Source: an uncultured Bacteroidota bacterium
GTDB taxonomy: Bacteria > Bacteroidota > Bacteroidia > Chitinophagales > Saprospiraceae
Length of the DNA stretch: 32,559 bases
Direction of reading: 5' to 3'
NCBI GenBank assembly: GCA_937872515.1
Contig: CALMSX010000064.1
Location: forward strand, 1-32,559
Part shown: piece by piece, positions 14,830-23,289 of the stretch
Numbering within the stretch: the first letter of the stretch is position 1
How the letters are laid out: every line of letters begins with the position of its first letter
Made by a program: the position numbers and the translations under genes
Notes under the pieces: model-generated
Database searches by the model: none
What the model was told of the DNA's origin: nothing
What the model saw: the letters and a program-made list of their open reading frames with translations, nothing else

Positions 14830-17800
14830 TCAAGGTACCACCCGTAGCACAAAGCTGGTTAATATTTCAAGCGTAGCATTGAGGGCAACATATATCGAAC
14901 GCACAGTGCTGTTGACATCAAGCTGGGCTTGGTAAAGGGTATTGCCTGGAATGCTCACGTGATCCGTTGGTTGTGGTTGTCTGGTTTTATCCCAGTTGCA
15001 GGGATTGCTCCAAAGGCTATTGGTAGAGCCATGCCAGGTGATTTGATATTCGCAATTAGGATTTGGAGCATTGTCAAGCACTGCCTGGTATTTTTTGGCT
15101 GTAGTTGCATAGGGTGGCTCTACCTCGATATCGCTGAGTACACCCCAGGAGCCATATACACTTTCCTGGACAGTGGCCAGGCTAAAGTTGGTAGCCAGAA
15201 GGCAACCCCAGCTCCGAATGGAATCGTGCATACGATCGTAGATGTCGTACATGCCAGAGTCATTTTGAGCATCCCACATGGCTTGTTGGTAGGGGTAGGG
15301 GATGCCAAACGAGTTGCCAACAAAATGTTGACCGCCCTCGTAGGTTATGATTTTTTTACCAAAGACCTGGATATTCCTATAGTCAAGTTTGACCGAGGGT
15401 CTGAAGGCATTCCAGCCATTGATGGCATTGTTGAGAATATCCTGAACTGTAGCATTACTGCCCAGCAAGTCGAGCCTGGGATTGCCCGTACTGCCGTGGT
15501 CGAGACCAAAATAATGGGTGGGACTGCCATAGTCCCAGGCATCTTGAGGAAGTTGTGAGAGGATTTGTTCATTCAGATAATTAAAACCGGCCTGGATGCC
15601 CAGGACCCTCTTTACCCGACAGGCCTGATCACCAAAAACGTTGTGCCAGATAGCAAAGGTCTTTCCTGCTTTTTCAGCCATTGCTCTTCCGTAATTGAGA
15701 TTGCCCGGCCTGTTGTCATTGTTGTAATGGGCCTGCGGAAAGATCCAGTTCCACACTTCATTGCTATACTCCAGGTAAATATTGAGATGGTCATCAAGGC
15801 TGTCTAAAAACAATTGAGCCATGTTGGCTACATAGGTTGAATCTGCCAGATGTGGTACGCAGATCCATAAATCTTTGTCGAGCTCATTGCACAGCTGAAT
15901 CATGATTTCATAGGGTACCCCCCTTGGACCTGAATAGGTGAAATAATCTGTTTTGGCCCTGTCGGCCCATAAAACATTGGTGTTCCCGTTGGTATTCCCC
16001 CAATCCATAAATCGAAGTGTTTGGAAGGGGGATATCTTTTCTTTAAAGACCTCATAAAATGCATCATGGTAGAGATCCGCATTCTCGTGTTGAGGCCTGA
16101 TAATCCGAATGTTTCTGACAGGGTTGAGAGCGTCAGAATATTCAATGTTAAAATTTACATTGCCATTGTCCAGAGCAGTAAAGGCAATCCTACCGGGCGT
16201 GCTGGATGAAATGCCAATGGCACCGCCAAAACTGATCGTGCCTACTCCATCGTAGAGGAGGAGGTAGGAACTGTCTCTCCTGAAATTACCACCATCTGCT
16301 GAAATGACGTACCTCAATTTGGTGGTACCCGCCGAAGTAGTTTGTGGGGCATGGGTAGGGTAGCCCTGAGGGTCAAGAGAAATTTCATCCAGAACATTTG
16401 AATTCCAGCAAAAACAATTGTCTTCATAAGTCAGGATTTCAGACCGCACATGTTTCAACAGATTTTTTAATGGTCGCTCAACGCTCCAGTCAGAAAAGCC
16501 ACCTAGGTTGGTCCCAATTTGCATGGCACACGAGGAGGGCTGCCATCCCTGGCAAGATGTACTGTCGGTAACGACGTAGATTGTCATGGAGTCGTAACAA
16601 GAATTACCAATACCATTTACAATAAGTGTATATTGACCCGGACTCAGTTGATGGTATTCATTGCCATTGGTGATAGGTAAGATGTTGCCTACCTGATTTC
16701 TTAGATTAAAATTGGTGTTTTGGGTATTGATCCTGATTTGTCCATTGTTTTGATTGCACGAGGCCATTTGTAGGCTGGTGACAGAAGTTTGACAGGGAAA
16801 ACGACCATTCTCGTCCGTAACTGTAATTGTCTGGTAGGCGGTGTGCTGCAAGCCTAATGGATCAGTGACCAGCAGGCTGGTGGTCAACTCTCCTAAGGCA
16901 GTAAATGTATGATTGACGATGGAACCAGATTGATTGGAAGACCCATCTCCAAAATTCCAGAGATACGTTAAGTTACCACCTTCCGGATCTGTTGATGTGT
17001 TGGCGTCAAAAATGACAGCCAAAGGCCGTTGCCCAATAAGGGGATTGGCCATAAAAGCGGCAGTGGGTGGCAGGTTGACAGCTACATTATTATCCGGAGC
17101 TACACATGGATAGCTGGACGCAAATCGGAGTTCGTCAATAGCGGCACTGTTTGCATTATTGCCCAGGTATACAGCTGCACTCCTGATGGCAGCACTCGTT
17201 TCGGTATTTTGTACCCAAGTAGCCTGGCCGGGACCCGCATAGCCCAATGGAGGATTAACAAAGAATGAAAGCTGGGTATTGCCTGGGTTAAAAATGATTT
17301 GAACCACCAACAAAGACGTTTCATTGATGGTGATCATGCTATATGAGGGGTAATAGTTATTTCCGACCCTCAGTGTCCACCTTCGCTGACCACTTACATT
17401 GGAATTGCTTCCAAAATAACCAACAGCCACGTGTTGCCCACTACATCCTGAGCACCAGGCTATATTGTTATCGTGTAAATCTATCCACACTTCCTGATCG
17501 TCGCTGGTGAGTTTGTTGAGTAGTACACTCATCCACAACGTATCGCCACTTTCAGTCCCAATAACATCTGAATTTTCAGCAATGTAATTGGCAAAAGGGC
17601 CTTGGCTTGAGGTATTGAGTCTTCTGCCAGCTGTGAGGTATTGGCTTCCTCCCTGGCCATATATACCAAGCGAAGTAAGTCCTGAATAGTTGAGGGATAA
17701 ACTTCCTTGAGTCTGGTAGCCGGGTACACTGTTGTTATTGTTTTGGGTATTCCAGGGAGCCTGCCAGCCTGTACCGCCAGAGAGTCCCTGCAATGCCAGA

Positions 17801-17901
17801 TTAGGGCTGTAATTGAAACCATCATAGGCCAGGTAGGTGCATTGAGCAGAAAGGCTTAAATGCAATACAAAAAGCAGAAAAATAAAAAGCAGTACCCTCA
17901 T
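14830..17901 (-). CDS. Secreted multidomain protein with PKD domain and glycoside-hydrolase-like domain
   Basis: A 1,023-residue secreted protein with signal peptide 1-19. Residues 20-265 look like a lectin/LamG-type beta-sandwich ending DELRFASSYPC. A PKD domain spans about 278-363 (GQRPLAVIFDANTSTDPEGG, WNFGDGSS, VNHTFTALG). A TIM-barrel-like hydrolase region covers about 460-945. In it, YLEYSNEVWNW supplies the Asn714-Glu715 pair typical of clan GH-A acid/base residues, and IITYEGGQHF offers Glu855 as a candidate nucleophile. These assignments are by eye. The tail (WHGSTNSLWSNPCNW to the end) resembles a repeat beta-domain common in Bacteroidota surface proteins. No canonical T9SS tail is visible. 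The gene is monocistronic. The likely role is extracellular polysaccharide breakdown; the substrate is unknown. Confidence 0.75.
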   Translation of the reverse strand: MRVLLFIFLLFVLHLSLSAQCTYLAYDGFNYSPNLALQGLSGGTGWQAPWNTQNNNNSVPGYQTQGSLSLNYSGLTSLGIYGQGGSQYLTAGRRLNTSSQGPFANYIAENSDVIGTESGDTLWMSVLLNKLTSDDQEVWIDLHDNNIAWCSGCSGQHVAVGYFGSNSNVSGQRRWTLRVGNNYYPSYSMITINETSLLVVQIIFNPGNTQLSFFVNPPLGYAGPGQATWVQNTETSAAIRSAAVYLGNNANSAAIDELRFASSYPCVAPDNNVAVNLPPTAAFMANPLIGQRPLAVIFDANTSTDPEGGNLTYLWNFGDGSSNQSGSIVNHTFTALGELTTSLLVTDPLGLQHTAYQTITVTDENGRFPCQTSVTSLQMASCNQNNGQIRINTQNTNFNLRNQVGNILPITNGNEYHQLSPGQYTLIVNGIGNSCYDSMTIYVVTDSTSCQGWQPSSCAMQIGTNLGGFSDWSVERPLKNLLKHVRSEILTYEDNCFCWNSNVLDEISLDPQGYPTHAPQTTSAGTTKLRYVISADGGNFRRDSSYLLLYDGVGTISFGGAIGISSSTPGRIAFTALDNGNVNFNIEYSDALNPVRNIRIIRPQHENADLYHDAFYEVFKEKISPFQTLRFMDWGNTNGNTNVLWADRAKTDYFTYSGPRGVPYEIMIQLCNELDKDLWICVPHLADSTYVANMAQLFLDSLDDHLNIYLEYSNEVWNWIFPQAHYNNDNRPGNLNYGRAMAEKAGKTFAIWHNVFGDQACRVKRVLGIQAGFNYLNEQILSQLPQDAWDYGSPTHYFGLDHGSTGNPRLDLLGSNATVQDILNNAINGWNAFRPSVKLDYRNIQVFGKKIITYEGGQHFVGNSFGIPYPYQQAMWDAQNDSGMYDIYDRMHDSIRSWGCLLATNFSLATVQESVYGSWGVLSDIEVEPPYATTAKKYQAVLDNAPNPNCEYQITWHGSTNSLWSNPCNWDKTRQPQPTDHVSIPGNTLYQAQLDVNSTVRSIYVALNATLEILTSFVLRVVP

Positions 17902-18347
17902 ACAATCCTCAATATTTAATTAGCAAACGTTTCAATTACAAAAAATCCACTTCTTCATGGTGGAATCGAATATAATGCCAAAACAAATGGAATAAATAAT
18001 AAAACTTTTGTGCTGAAGATGAAAAAATTAAAGGTACAAAAAAGTTAGGTGGCAACAGGCTAACATCCCCCGTCATGAAAAACCCTCTGTTTATGGAGAA
18101 AGGAGGCAATCTATTTTGATATACCTAAAAAGAACCCTTTCGTCAAAAATTACTTTGAGTTGGGCACATTACCTATAAAAGTTCACTGAAATTAAATTGC
18201 AAATTTACACCAACATTTGTCCATTTGTCAATGACCTGCCTCATTTTCTTTCCTAAAATTAGATGTTGTTTTTTTGATCATTTTGTCGATAAATTATTGA
18301 GGTGGAGGCAGCCATCCTGCCTTTATGATCTTAAAATAAATACAGTC
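17902..18347. other. Divergent intergenic region, no gene seen
   Basis: AT-rich DNA between divergent genes. It should hold promoters for both. The best minus-strand candidate is an imperfect AACGTTTG about 23 bp before the ATG at 17901. A small hairpin, AGGCAG/CTGCCT followed by TTT, lies around 18306-18324. The open frame extending upstream of 18348 is compositionally unlike a protein. Confidence 0.45.
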
Positions 18348-18767
18348 ATGAGATCGCAATTTAATTTTATAAAACTTGCATTTCTGGGATTTTTACTTGC
18401 GTTTTTTATCCATGCCATTCCAATAGGATGCAACAAAGATGAAGAGCCGCCAGTAGAGGACCCAACAACAACACTCGACCTAAACAAAGCCAATAAAGCT
18501 GCCGAAGATGCGGAACAGGCTTTTGCATCGGGTGATGTATCAAAAATTTTTCCTTTTATGGCTCCGGTGGCACTTGAAAGATCACAACTGGATTTGGAAA
18601 ATGCAGATGCTGAATGGTTAAAACAGTTTGCCAAAGATTTCAACAACAGATCGGTGGTGGGTTATGGAGATGAATTTATTGAATACCAGTTTGACTGGAA
18701 TGGCCTGCCGTATACGGTAGATTTTGCTATTCAGGAAGATGGATCCATCAAGATCATCAGGTTATAG
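18348..18767 (+). CDS. Small predicted lipoprotein
   Basis: About 139 residues from the ATG at 18348. The N-terminus, MRSQFNFIKLAFLGFLLAFFIHAIPIGC, is a lipoprotein signal with lipobox PIGC, so the mature protein begins CNKDEEPPVEDP with an acidic, proline-rich tether. The body (LNKANKAAEDAEQAFASGDVSKIFPFMAP, then FDWNGLPYTVDFAIQEDGSIKIIRL) resembles small ligand-binding or NTF2-like folds, but I could not assign a family. An in-frame start at 18225 adds 41 residues of unlikely composition, so the internal ATG is preferred. The phospholipase-like gene begins 67 bp later and may be co-transcribed. Confidence 0.75.
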   Translation: MRSQFNFIKLAFLGFLLAFFIHAIPIGCNKDEEPPVEDPTTTLDLNKANKAAEDAEQAFASGDVSKIFPFMAPVALERSQLDLENADAEWLKQFAKDFNNRSVVGYGDEFIEYQFDWNGLPYTVDFAIQEDGSIKIIRL

Positions 18768-18834
18768 GGGGTAGATCGAAATAGAATTTATGCTGTTGAG
18801 ATAGCCCATGGTTTTAACTTTAAATAGAGAGGAA

Positions 18835-20823
18835 ATGAAAAACAAGATCGCTTTTTTGACGGGTGTTCTTGCCTATGTAGGACTGGCAATTATTTTATCG
18901 GCCTATGGCAATAAGAATATGCACACCTACATCAACGATGCCATTACCGATGCATTTATCAAACAGATGCCTTCGGACCCGGATTTGAAAAATTATTTTA
19001 TCCAGCCCAATGCAAAGGTAAAAGGTACTGGTGTTACGGCTCCCGGCCAATATTACATCACAGAGGGAGATATGAACCAAACCTTCAAAGAATGGCTCAG
19101 ACACGGCGGATATTCAGCTGATGAACCAGAAGCACTGCAGGCCATCAGGCACTTTTATGATCCAAAGGGACTCGATGCAGGTAGGCTATATCTCACCGAT
19201 TTTCCACCATTACTGGGCCTGGCCAATCCGGAGGTAGATATCCTGAGCTGGGCACTCGAATACAATGGCGAAGTAGTGAATGGTACGCAAGGCTTGCACT
19301 ATTTATTCCAGTACAATTCATGGGAAGATGGAAAGAGAAGTTTTGCCCAAGCCATGCAGGAAACAGATCCTGTAAAACAGGACAAACTCATGGCCCACGC
19401 CTGGAGGTGTTTGGGAGAATCTCTCCACGCGCTGGCGGACATGGCTTGTCCGGTGCACGTGCGCAATGACGGCCACCCTCCCGGTGATGCAGATCCTTTT
19501 GAAAATGCCATTCAGGGCATTGGATATTTACCCGCCAGTCCTCAGAATTTGTGGGACCAGGCCCTGATCAATAAGATGAAAGGAAGGGATTCTATCCGCC
19601 AGATTTTTCACGATATGGCTTTATATACCAATGAAAACTTTTTCACCAATCAAACCATTTACGGTTCAGGTGTAGAACCTATTAAACCCGTTATCAGACC
19701 TGGAAACCCTTATCCACTTCCTTATGCAAGAGAGACAGGTGGTGGTTGGGAATATGTTGCAGATGAGTACACTTATTATAAAGATTTTGGTACAAGCATG
19801 GTGAAGATGTGTAAGGATCGCTATTACTTCGCCAATGCCTTGACAACCAATTACCGCACGGCAGCTGCGTATGTGGATCTGGATGTTGCCAAATCACAAT
19901 CCACCATTTTGCTGAGCAACCTGATAGGTATTGGACCAGAGGTAGTGAAGAGGTTTTTACCTGAAATGAAGGTCAATATTGATGACGTTTCTACTATTGA
20001 TAATCACGTTTACGGAAGTGTCAGCATCACCCGAAATCCTGAGTATTCGTGGATTTTTTCATACAATAGCAATGTCACCATTTGGAATTACACCAAAAAC
20101 AAAACAGTTACTGCCAAAGCGACCAATGGCCAATTTGAAACCTCTGCGCTGGCCTTTTCAGAAGGAGATGAGATCCAGGCATATATTACCTTGGGTGGTT
20201 TTCAGGTGTACAGTGAAAAGGTGAAGGCAGGAGGATCAATAGCTGAGCAATTTATTAAAAAAAGCAATGACATTTATATCGATTTGTCTCTATCAAAAGT
20301 AACTTTTTCAAATGGAGAGATTGGAAGTATTTCTGTATCTGCTTTGGATGAAAATGACGAAGATTGGGACCAGATAACTTATAATTTGAATGGTACAATT
20401 CTTACCATCCATAAGGAATTGTTATTTGAAATACCTGGGCAAAAGAAAACCAGAAGTCATGATTTTACATTTAATTTTTCAAATGATTTTGAGAAAATAA
20501 TTTCTATGCGACAAGACATGGTACTTACAGAAGACAATAGCTCTGCGACCAGTGTGTGGACTTCTGGCTACGACATAGAAAATGTACCTTTCGAGATATT
20601 TTTCGGAAGTCCCGGCGTCATTGCTCCATTGAATTTTAGCAGGTATAAAATAGATGATAACAATGGGATTAAGGCAAGTTTGAAAAATTTCACTTACAAG
20701 TCTGATATTGTGTATAAGAGTGATGGGTATCATTCAATTCAGACTATCACAAAAGTTGATTTCGACGATCCTCCTCCCTGGCAGCCAAATTATTTCTGGG
20801 TATGGTTCAGTAAAACCCATTAA
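18835..20823 (+). CDS. Zinc phospholipase C / P1 nuclease-like exported protein with beta-rich C-terminus
   Basis: About 662 residues from the ATG at 18835, which follows AGAGAGGAA, one of the few Shine-Dalgarno-like sequences here. An ATG at 18808 would add nine residues before the signal/anchor (KIAFLTGVLAYVGLAIILSAYG). The catalytic-like domain runs to about residue 370. NKNMHTYINDAI supplies an early His, and GESLHALADMACPVHVRNDGH (about 194-214) supplies the His, Asp and His pattern of the zinc phospholipase C/S1-P1 nuclease fold. The C-terminal 290 or so residues are beta-rich, with an Ig-like stretch, and have no recognised family. Substrate is unknown: phospholipid and nucleic acid are both possible. 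Transcription ends at the hairpin beginning at 20930. Confidence 0.72.
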   Translation: MKNKIAFLTGVLAYVGLAIILSAYGNKNMHTYINDAITDAFIKQMPSDPDLKNYFIQPNAKVKGTGVTAPGQYYITEGDMNQTFKEWLRHGGYSADEPEALQAIRHFYDPKGLDAGRLYLTDFPPLLGLANPEVDILSWALEYNGEVVNGTQGLHYLFQYNSWEDGKRSFAQAMQETDPVKQDKLMAHAWRCLGESLHALADMACPVHVRNDGHPPGDADPFENAIQGIGYLPASPQNLWDQALINKMKGRDSIRQIFHDMALYTNENFFTNQTIYGSGVEPIKPVIRPGNPYPLPYARETGGGWEYVADEYTYYKDFGTSMVKMCKDRYYFANALTTNYRTAAAYVDLDVAKSQSTILLSNLIGIGPEVVKRFLPEMKVNIDDVSTIDNHVYGSVSITRNPEYSWIFSYNSNVTIWNYTKNKTVTAKATNGQFETSALAFSEGDEIQAYITLGGFQVYSEKVKAGGSIAEQFIKKSNDIYIDLSLSKVTFSNGEIGSISVSALDENDEDWDQITYNLNGTILTIHKELLFEIPGQKKTRSHDFTFNFSNDFEKIISMRQDMVLTEDNSSATSVWTSGYDIENVPFEIFFGSPGVIAPLNFSRYKIDDNNGIKASLKNFTYKSDIVYKSDGYHSIQTITKVDFDDPPPWQPNYFWVWFSKTH

Positions 20824-20903
20824 TTTTTTATTATTAACATAATTATTCAGGATTTAATTAACAGGTTGATTTCTTAATTTTTTAAAATCACACGATCATG
20901 GGA

Positions 20904-20923
20904 TGCCCGATTTTAGGTTGGGC
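20904..20923 (+). promoter_or_regulatory. Small hairpin upstream of the terminator
   Basis: GCCCGA and TTGGGC can pair (five or six pairs, one G-U) around a 7-nt loop. It lies directly before the strong terminator hairpin and may be part of the same folded leader. Confidence 0.35.
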
Positions 20924-20929
20924 GAGGTG

Positions 20930-20965
20930 CTCCATTTACTTTTGAGACAGTAAATGGAGTTTTTT
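20930..20965 (+). terminator. Strong intrinsic terminator ending one base before the next start codon
   Basis: CTCCATTTACT (20930-20940) and AGTAAATGGAG (20949-20959) form a perfect 11-bp stem with an 8-nt loop, followed by TTTTTT (20960-20965). It lies 107 bp after the phospholipase-like gene's stop. It ends exactly where the ATG of the next gene begins (20966), so it could also act as an attenuator of the surface operon. Confidence 0.85.
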
Positions 20966-21448
20966 ATGATGAAATCTATCCAACTATTATTTTTGAGCTT
21001 GCTGTTGTTAGTGACAGTTCCACTGTCTTGCCTGCGGGCGCAATGTAAGCTTAGCCCTTTACCTTCTACCTCTTATCAGGTGGGTACTTGTGGTGGTAAT
21101 ACTTTCCAATCGATTACAGGAAGTCTTTTATCCATCTCTGGTAGCTGCGGTGGTTATGAATTTGGAACCCCATTGACCGGCGGCGATGTCATCACGGGAG
21201 TGAAAGAAACCTCAACCGTGCATAAAATTGCAGTTTACCCCAATCCAACCCTCTTCGGTTGTAATTTTGAAATCTCCGGCGTGTCAGACTACAGCTTGTT
21301 ACTGAAATCTTTGTGGGGCAGCCCATGTAAGGTAACAATAACAAACAACTACTTCGATATGTCATACCTATTGCCTGGGCTTTATATCCTGGAAGTCAGT
21401 GACTCCCGAAACAGGCTTATCCACATTGAAAAAATCATAAAACTATAA
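20966..21448 (+). CDS. Small secreted protein with T9SS type A sorting domain
   Basis: About 160 residues. The signal peptide is MMKSIQLLFLSLLLLVTVPLSCLRAQ. A short Cys/Gly-rich segment follows (CKLSPLPSTSYQVGTCGGNTFQS, GSCGGYEFGTP). The C-terminal 75 or so residues match the T9SS type A sorting domain: KIAVYPNP, then SYLLPGLYILEVSDSRNRLIHIEKIIKL. The domain directs export across the outer membrane and surface attachment. Apart from the sorting domain there is little cargo, so it may be a small surface peptide or a relic. An upstream in-frame ATG at 20954 lies inside the terminator stem and is unlikely. The next gene begins 3 bp after the stop, so this is the first gene of the surface operon. 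Confidence 0.85.
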   Translation: MMKSIQLLFLSLLLLVTVPLSCLRAQCKLSPLPSTSYQVGTCGGNTFQSITGSLLSISGSCGGYEFGTPLTGGDVITGVKETSTVHKIAVYPNPTLFGCNFEISGVSDYSLLLKSLWGSPCKVTITNNYFDMSYLLPGLYILEVSDSRNRLIHIEKIIKL

Positions 21449-21451
21449 AAC

Positions 21452-23284
21452 ATGAAAGCATGGATCACCATTCTCATGAGTGTGATAACTATGGCGTTAT
21501 TGCAGGCTCAGGGCTTTAACTATCAAACGATAGTAAGAGACGCCAGTGGCAATGCCCTTGCCAATACGGTTGTACACCTCAGATTTGAAATTTATGAGGG
21601 CAGCACCAGTGGCACCTTGTTATACGCAGAAACACAAAACCCCTCTACAGATGACTATGGGTTTTTGTCGGTTACGGTAGGTAGTGGCACTGTTGAAACA
21701 GGTAACATAGCCAGTATCAACTGGCAGGGAGGTGCTAAAATCTTAAGTGTACTATGTGGTGATACTGCCAACGGTCCTTATAATGAAATTGGCAATTCGC
21801 AAATCAATAACAGTACTTTTACGGGACCTCAAGGCCTAAAAGGTGAAACAGGCCCAGTAGGCCCGGCCGGTCCTCCAGGACCCAAAGGGGATGCAGGCAA
21901 AGACGGTACAGGTGTTACCATAGTAGGTTCTATTCCCAATGCAGCGGCACTAGATCCTGATTATACGGGCAATGTGGGAGACATGGTCATTACAGAAGAT
22001 ACAGGCACAGGTTACGTTTGGGACGGAACTATGTGGGTTGCTGTTGGTCAAATTCAAGGCCCTGCCGGTCCGCAAGGCATTCCAGGCGATCCAGGCCCGG
22101 TTGGCCCCGCAGGTCCTCAAGGTGCAATGGGTCCGCAAGGCTTACAAGGCGCAACTGGCCCGGCTGGTCCGCAGGGCAGTATGGGCAATCAAGGTCCACA
22201 AGGCGATCCAGGCCCAGTAGGTCCCGCAGGCCCCCAAGGTGCAACGGGTCCCCAAGGTATAACAGGTGATACAGGCCCAGTAGGTCCTGCAGGCCCCCAA
22301 GGTGCAACGGGCCCCCAAGGCATAACAGGCGATCCAGGCCCCGTGGGTCCGGCAGGTCCTCAGGGTGCAACGGGTCCTCAAGGTCCCGCTGGCCCGCAAG
22401 GTGCAACGGGTCCTCAAGGTCCCGCTGGCCCGCAAGGTGCAACGGGTGCTCAAGGCCCACAAGGTGCAACCGGAGCCCAGGGAGCAACAGGACCGGCGGG
22501 AACATATACGGCAGGAACCGGTATTACCATCGCCTCAAACACCATTAGTGCAACCAATACTACCGCCATCTGGAATGCCAATCAATTACAGGGTAGAAAT
22601 GTCTCTGCAGGGGCTCCAACACAGGGCTTTGTTTTGAAGTGGTTTCCATTCAATACCCAACAGTGGGAAGCTGCACCCGACAATGATTCCAATCCATGGG
22701 TCAATGTAAGTGGAGGCATTGAAAACAACGGTGTACGGGTTCTTTCCAGCGAGGTACGTTTTGGAGCTACCGGCGGCAATGTAGAAGGAAACTCGACCAG
22801 CCTGATGCTGGGTGTAAACGGCACCAATTATGTAGGGTACTACAATTCTACCACCGAATTTGGTCCTCAGAATCACAATGTCACCAAACTTGGATCCAGC
22901 TCATTTAGATGGAGCGAAATCTGGTGTACTACTGGTCTCAATCAATCTTCGGATAAAAGACTCAAAAAAGACATTCAGCCATTGTCATTGGCCCTCAACA
23001 AAGTAATGCAGATGAACCCGGTGTCTTACCATTGGATTAAGGACGATGGAAATACCCATCTTGGCTTTTTAGCACAGGAACTGGAGCAGGTATTGCCAGA
23101 AGTTGTGCGCAAGCCGGAAGCTAGTAGATCGTATACAGATGGCCGCACACCGCCAAGCGGAGAAGATATGTATGCAGTAAACTACAGTGAAATAATTCCT
23201 GTACTGGTCAAGGCCATTCAGGAACAGCAAAATCAAATCAGGGACCTCGAACAAAAAATCAAGGTGCTGGAACAAAATAAGTAG
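21452..23284 (+). CDS. Collagen-like fibre protein with C-terminal S74 intramolecular chaperone domain
   Basis: A 610-residue protein. The signal peptide is 1-20. A beta-rich N-terminal domain (21-122) starts [26 protein letters not shown], as in other Bacteroidota fibre proteins. Gly-X-Y triplets cover about 125-152 and 203-350, interrupted by a 50-residue insert containing [15 protein letters not shown] beta domain (351-495) leads to the peptidase S74 domain (about 496-585): [13 protein letters not shown] gives the Ser500-Lys505 pair used for self-cleavage, followed by [17 protein letters not shown]-terminal coiled coil (586-610) ends the protein. S74 domains drive trimer assembly and cut themselves off in phage tailspikes. 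Inference: a trimeric, collagen-like surface fibre. It lies 3 bp after the T9SS cargo gene and 5 bp before the metallopeptidase gene. Confidence 0.9.
   Translation: MKAWITILMSVITMALLQAQGFNYQTIVRDASGNALANTVVHLRFEIYEGSTSGTLLYAETQNPSTDDYGFLSVTVGSGTVETGNIASINWQGGAKILSVLCGDTANGPYNEIGNSQINNSTFTGPQGLKGETGPVGPAGPPGPKGDAGKDGTGVTIVGSIPNAAALDPDYTGNVGDMVITEDTGTGYVWDGTMWVAVGQIQGPAGPQGIPGDPGPVGPAGPQGAMGPQGLQGATGPAGPQGSMGNQGPQGDPGPVGPAGPQGATGPQGITGDTGPVGPAGPQGATGPQGITGDPGPVGPAGPQGATGPQGPAGPQGATGPQGPAGPQGATGAQGPQGATGAQGATGPAGTYTAGTGITIASNTISATNTTAIWNANQLQGRNVSAGAPTQGFVLKWFPFNTQQWEAAPDNDSNPWVNVSGGIENNGVRVLSSEVRFGATGGNVEGNSTSLMLGVNGTNYVGYYNSTTEFGPQNHNVTKLGSSSFRWSEIWCTTGLNQSSDKRLKKDIQPLSLALNKVMQMNPVSYHWIKDDGNTHLGFLAQELEQVLPEVVRKPEASRSYTDGRTPPSGEDMYAVNYSEIIPVLVKAIQEQQNQIRDLEQKIKVLEQNK
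22085..22444 (+). repeat. In-frame tandem DNA repeats encoding collagen triplets
   Basis: A 63-bp unit encoding [21 protein letters not shown] begins at 22202, 22265 and 22328, with an earlier related copy at 22085. Next, a 36-bp unit encoding [12 protein letters not shown] repeats at 22373 and 22409. Both periods are multiples of nine, so length changes by slippage would keep the triplet frame. Confidence 0.85.
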
Positions 23285-23289
23285 GCGCA

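Noticed and set aside
15120..16209. Several plus- and minus-strand frames inside the glycoside-hydrolase-like gene
   Set aside because: Shadows of the 1,023-codon frame with no domain signatures of their own.
18225..18347. Upstream extension of the lipoprotein reading frame
   Set aside because: The extra 41 residues would place the lipoprotein signal internally. The internal ATG gives a proper signal and lipobox.
22029..22505. 158-codon minus-strand frame opposite the collagen repeat
   Set aside because: It is a mirror of the Gly-X-Y repeats: low-complexity leucine/histidine-rich translation, fully inside a well-supported gene.
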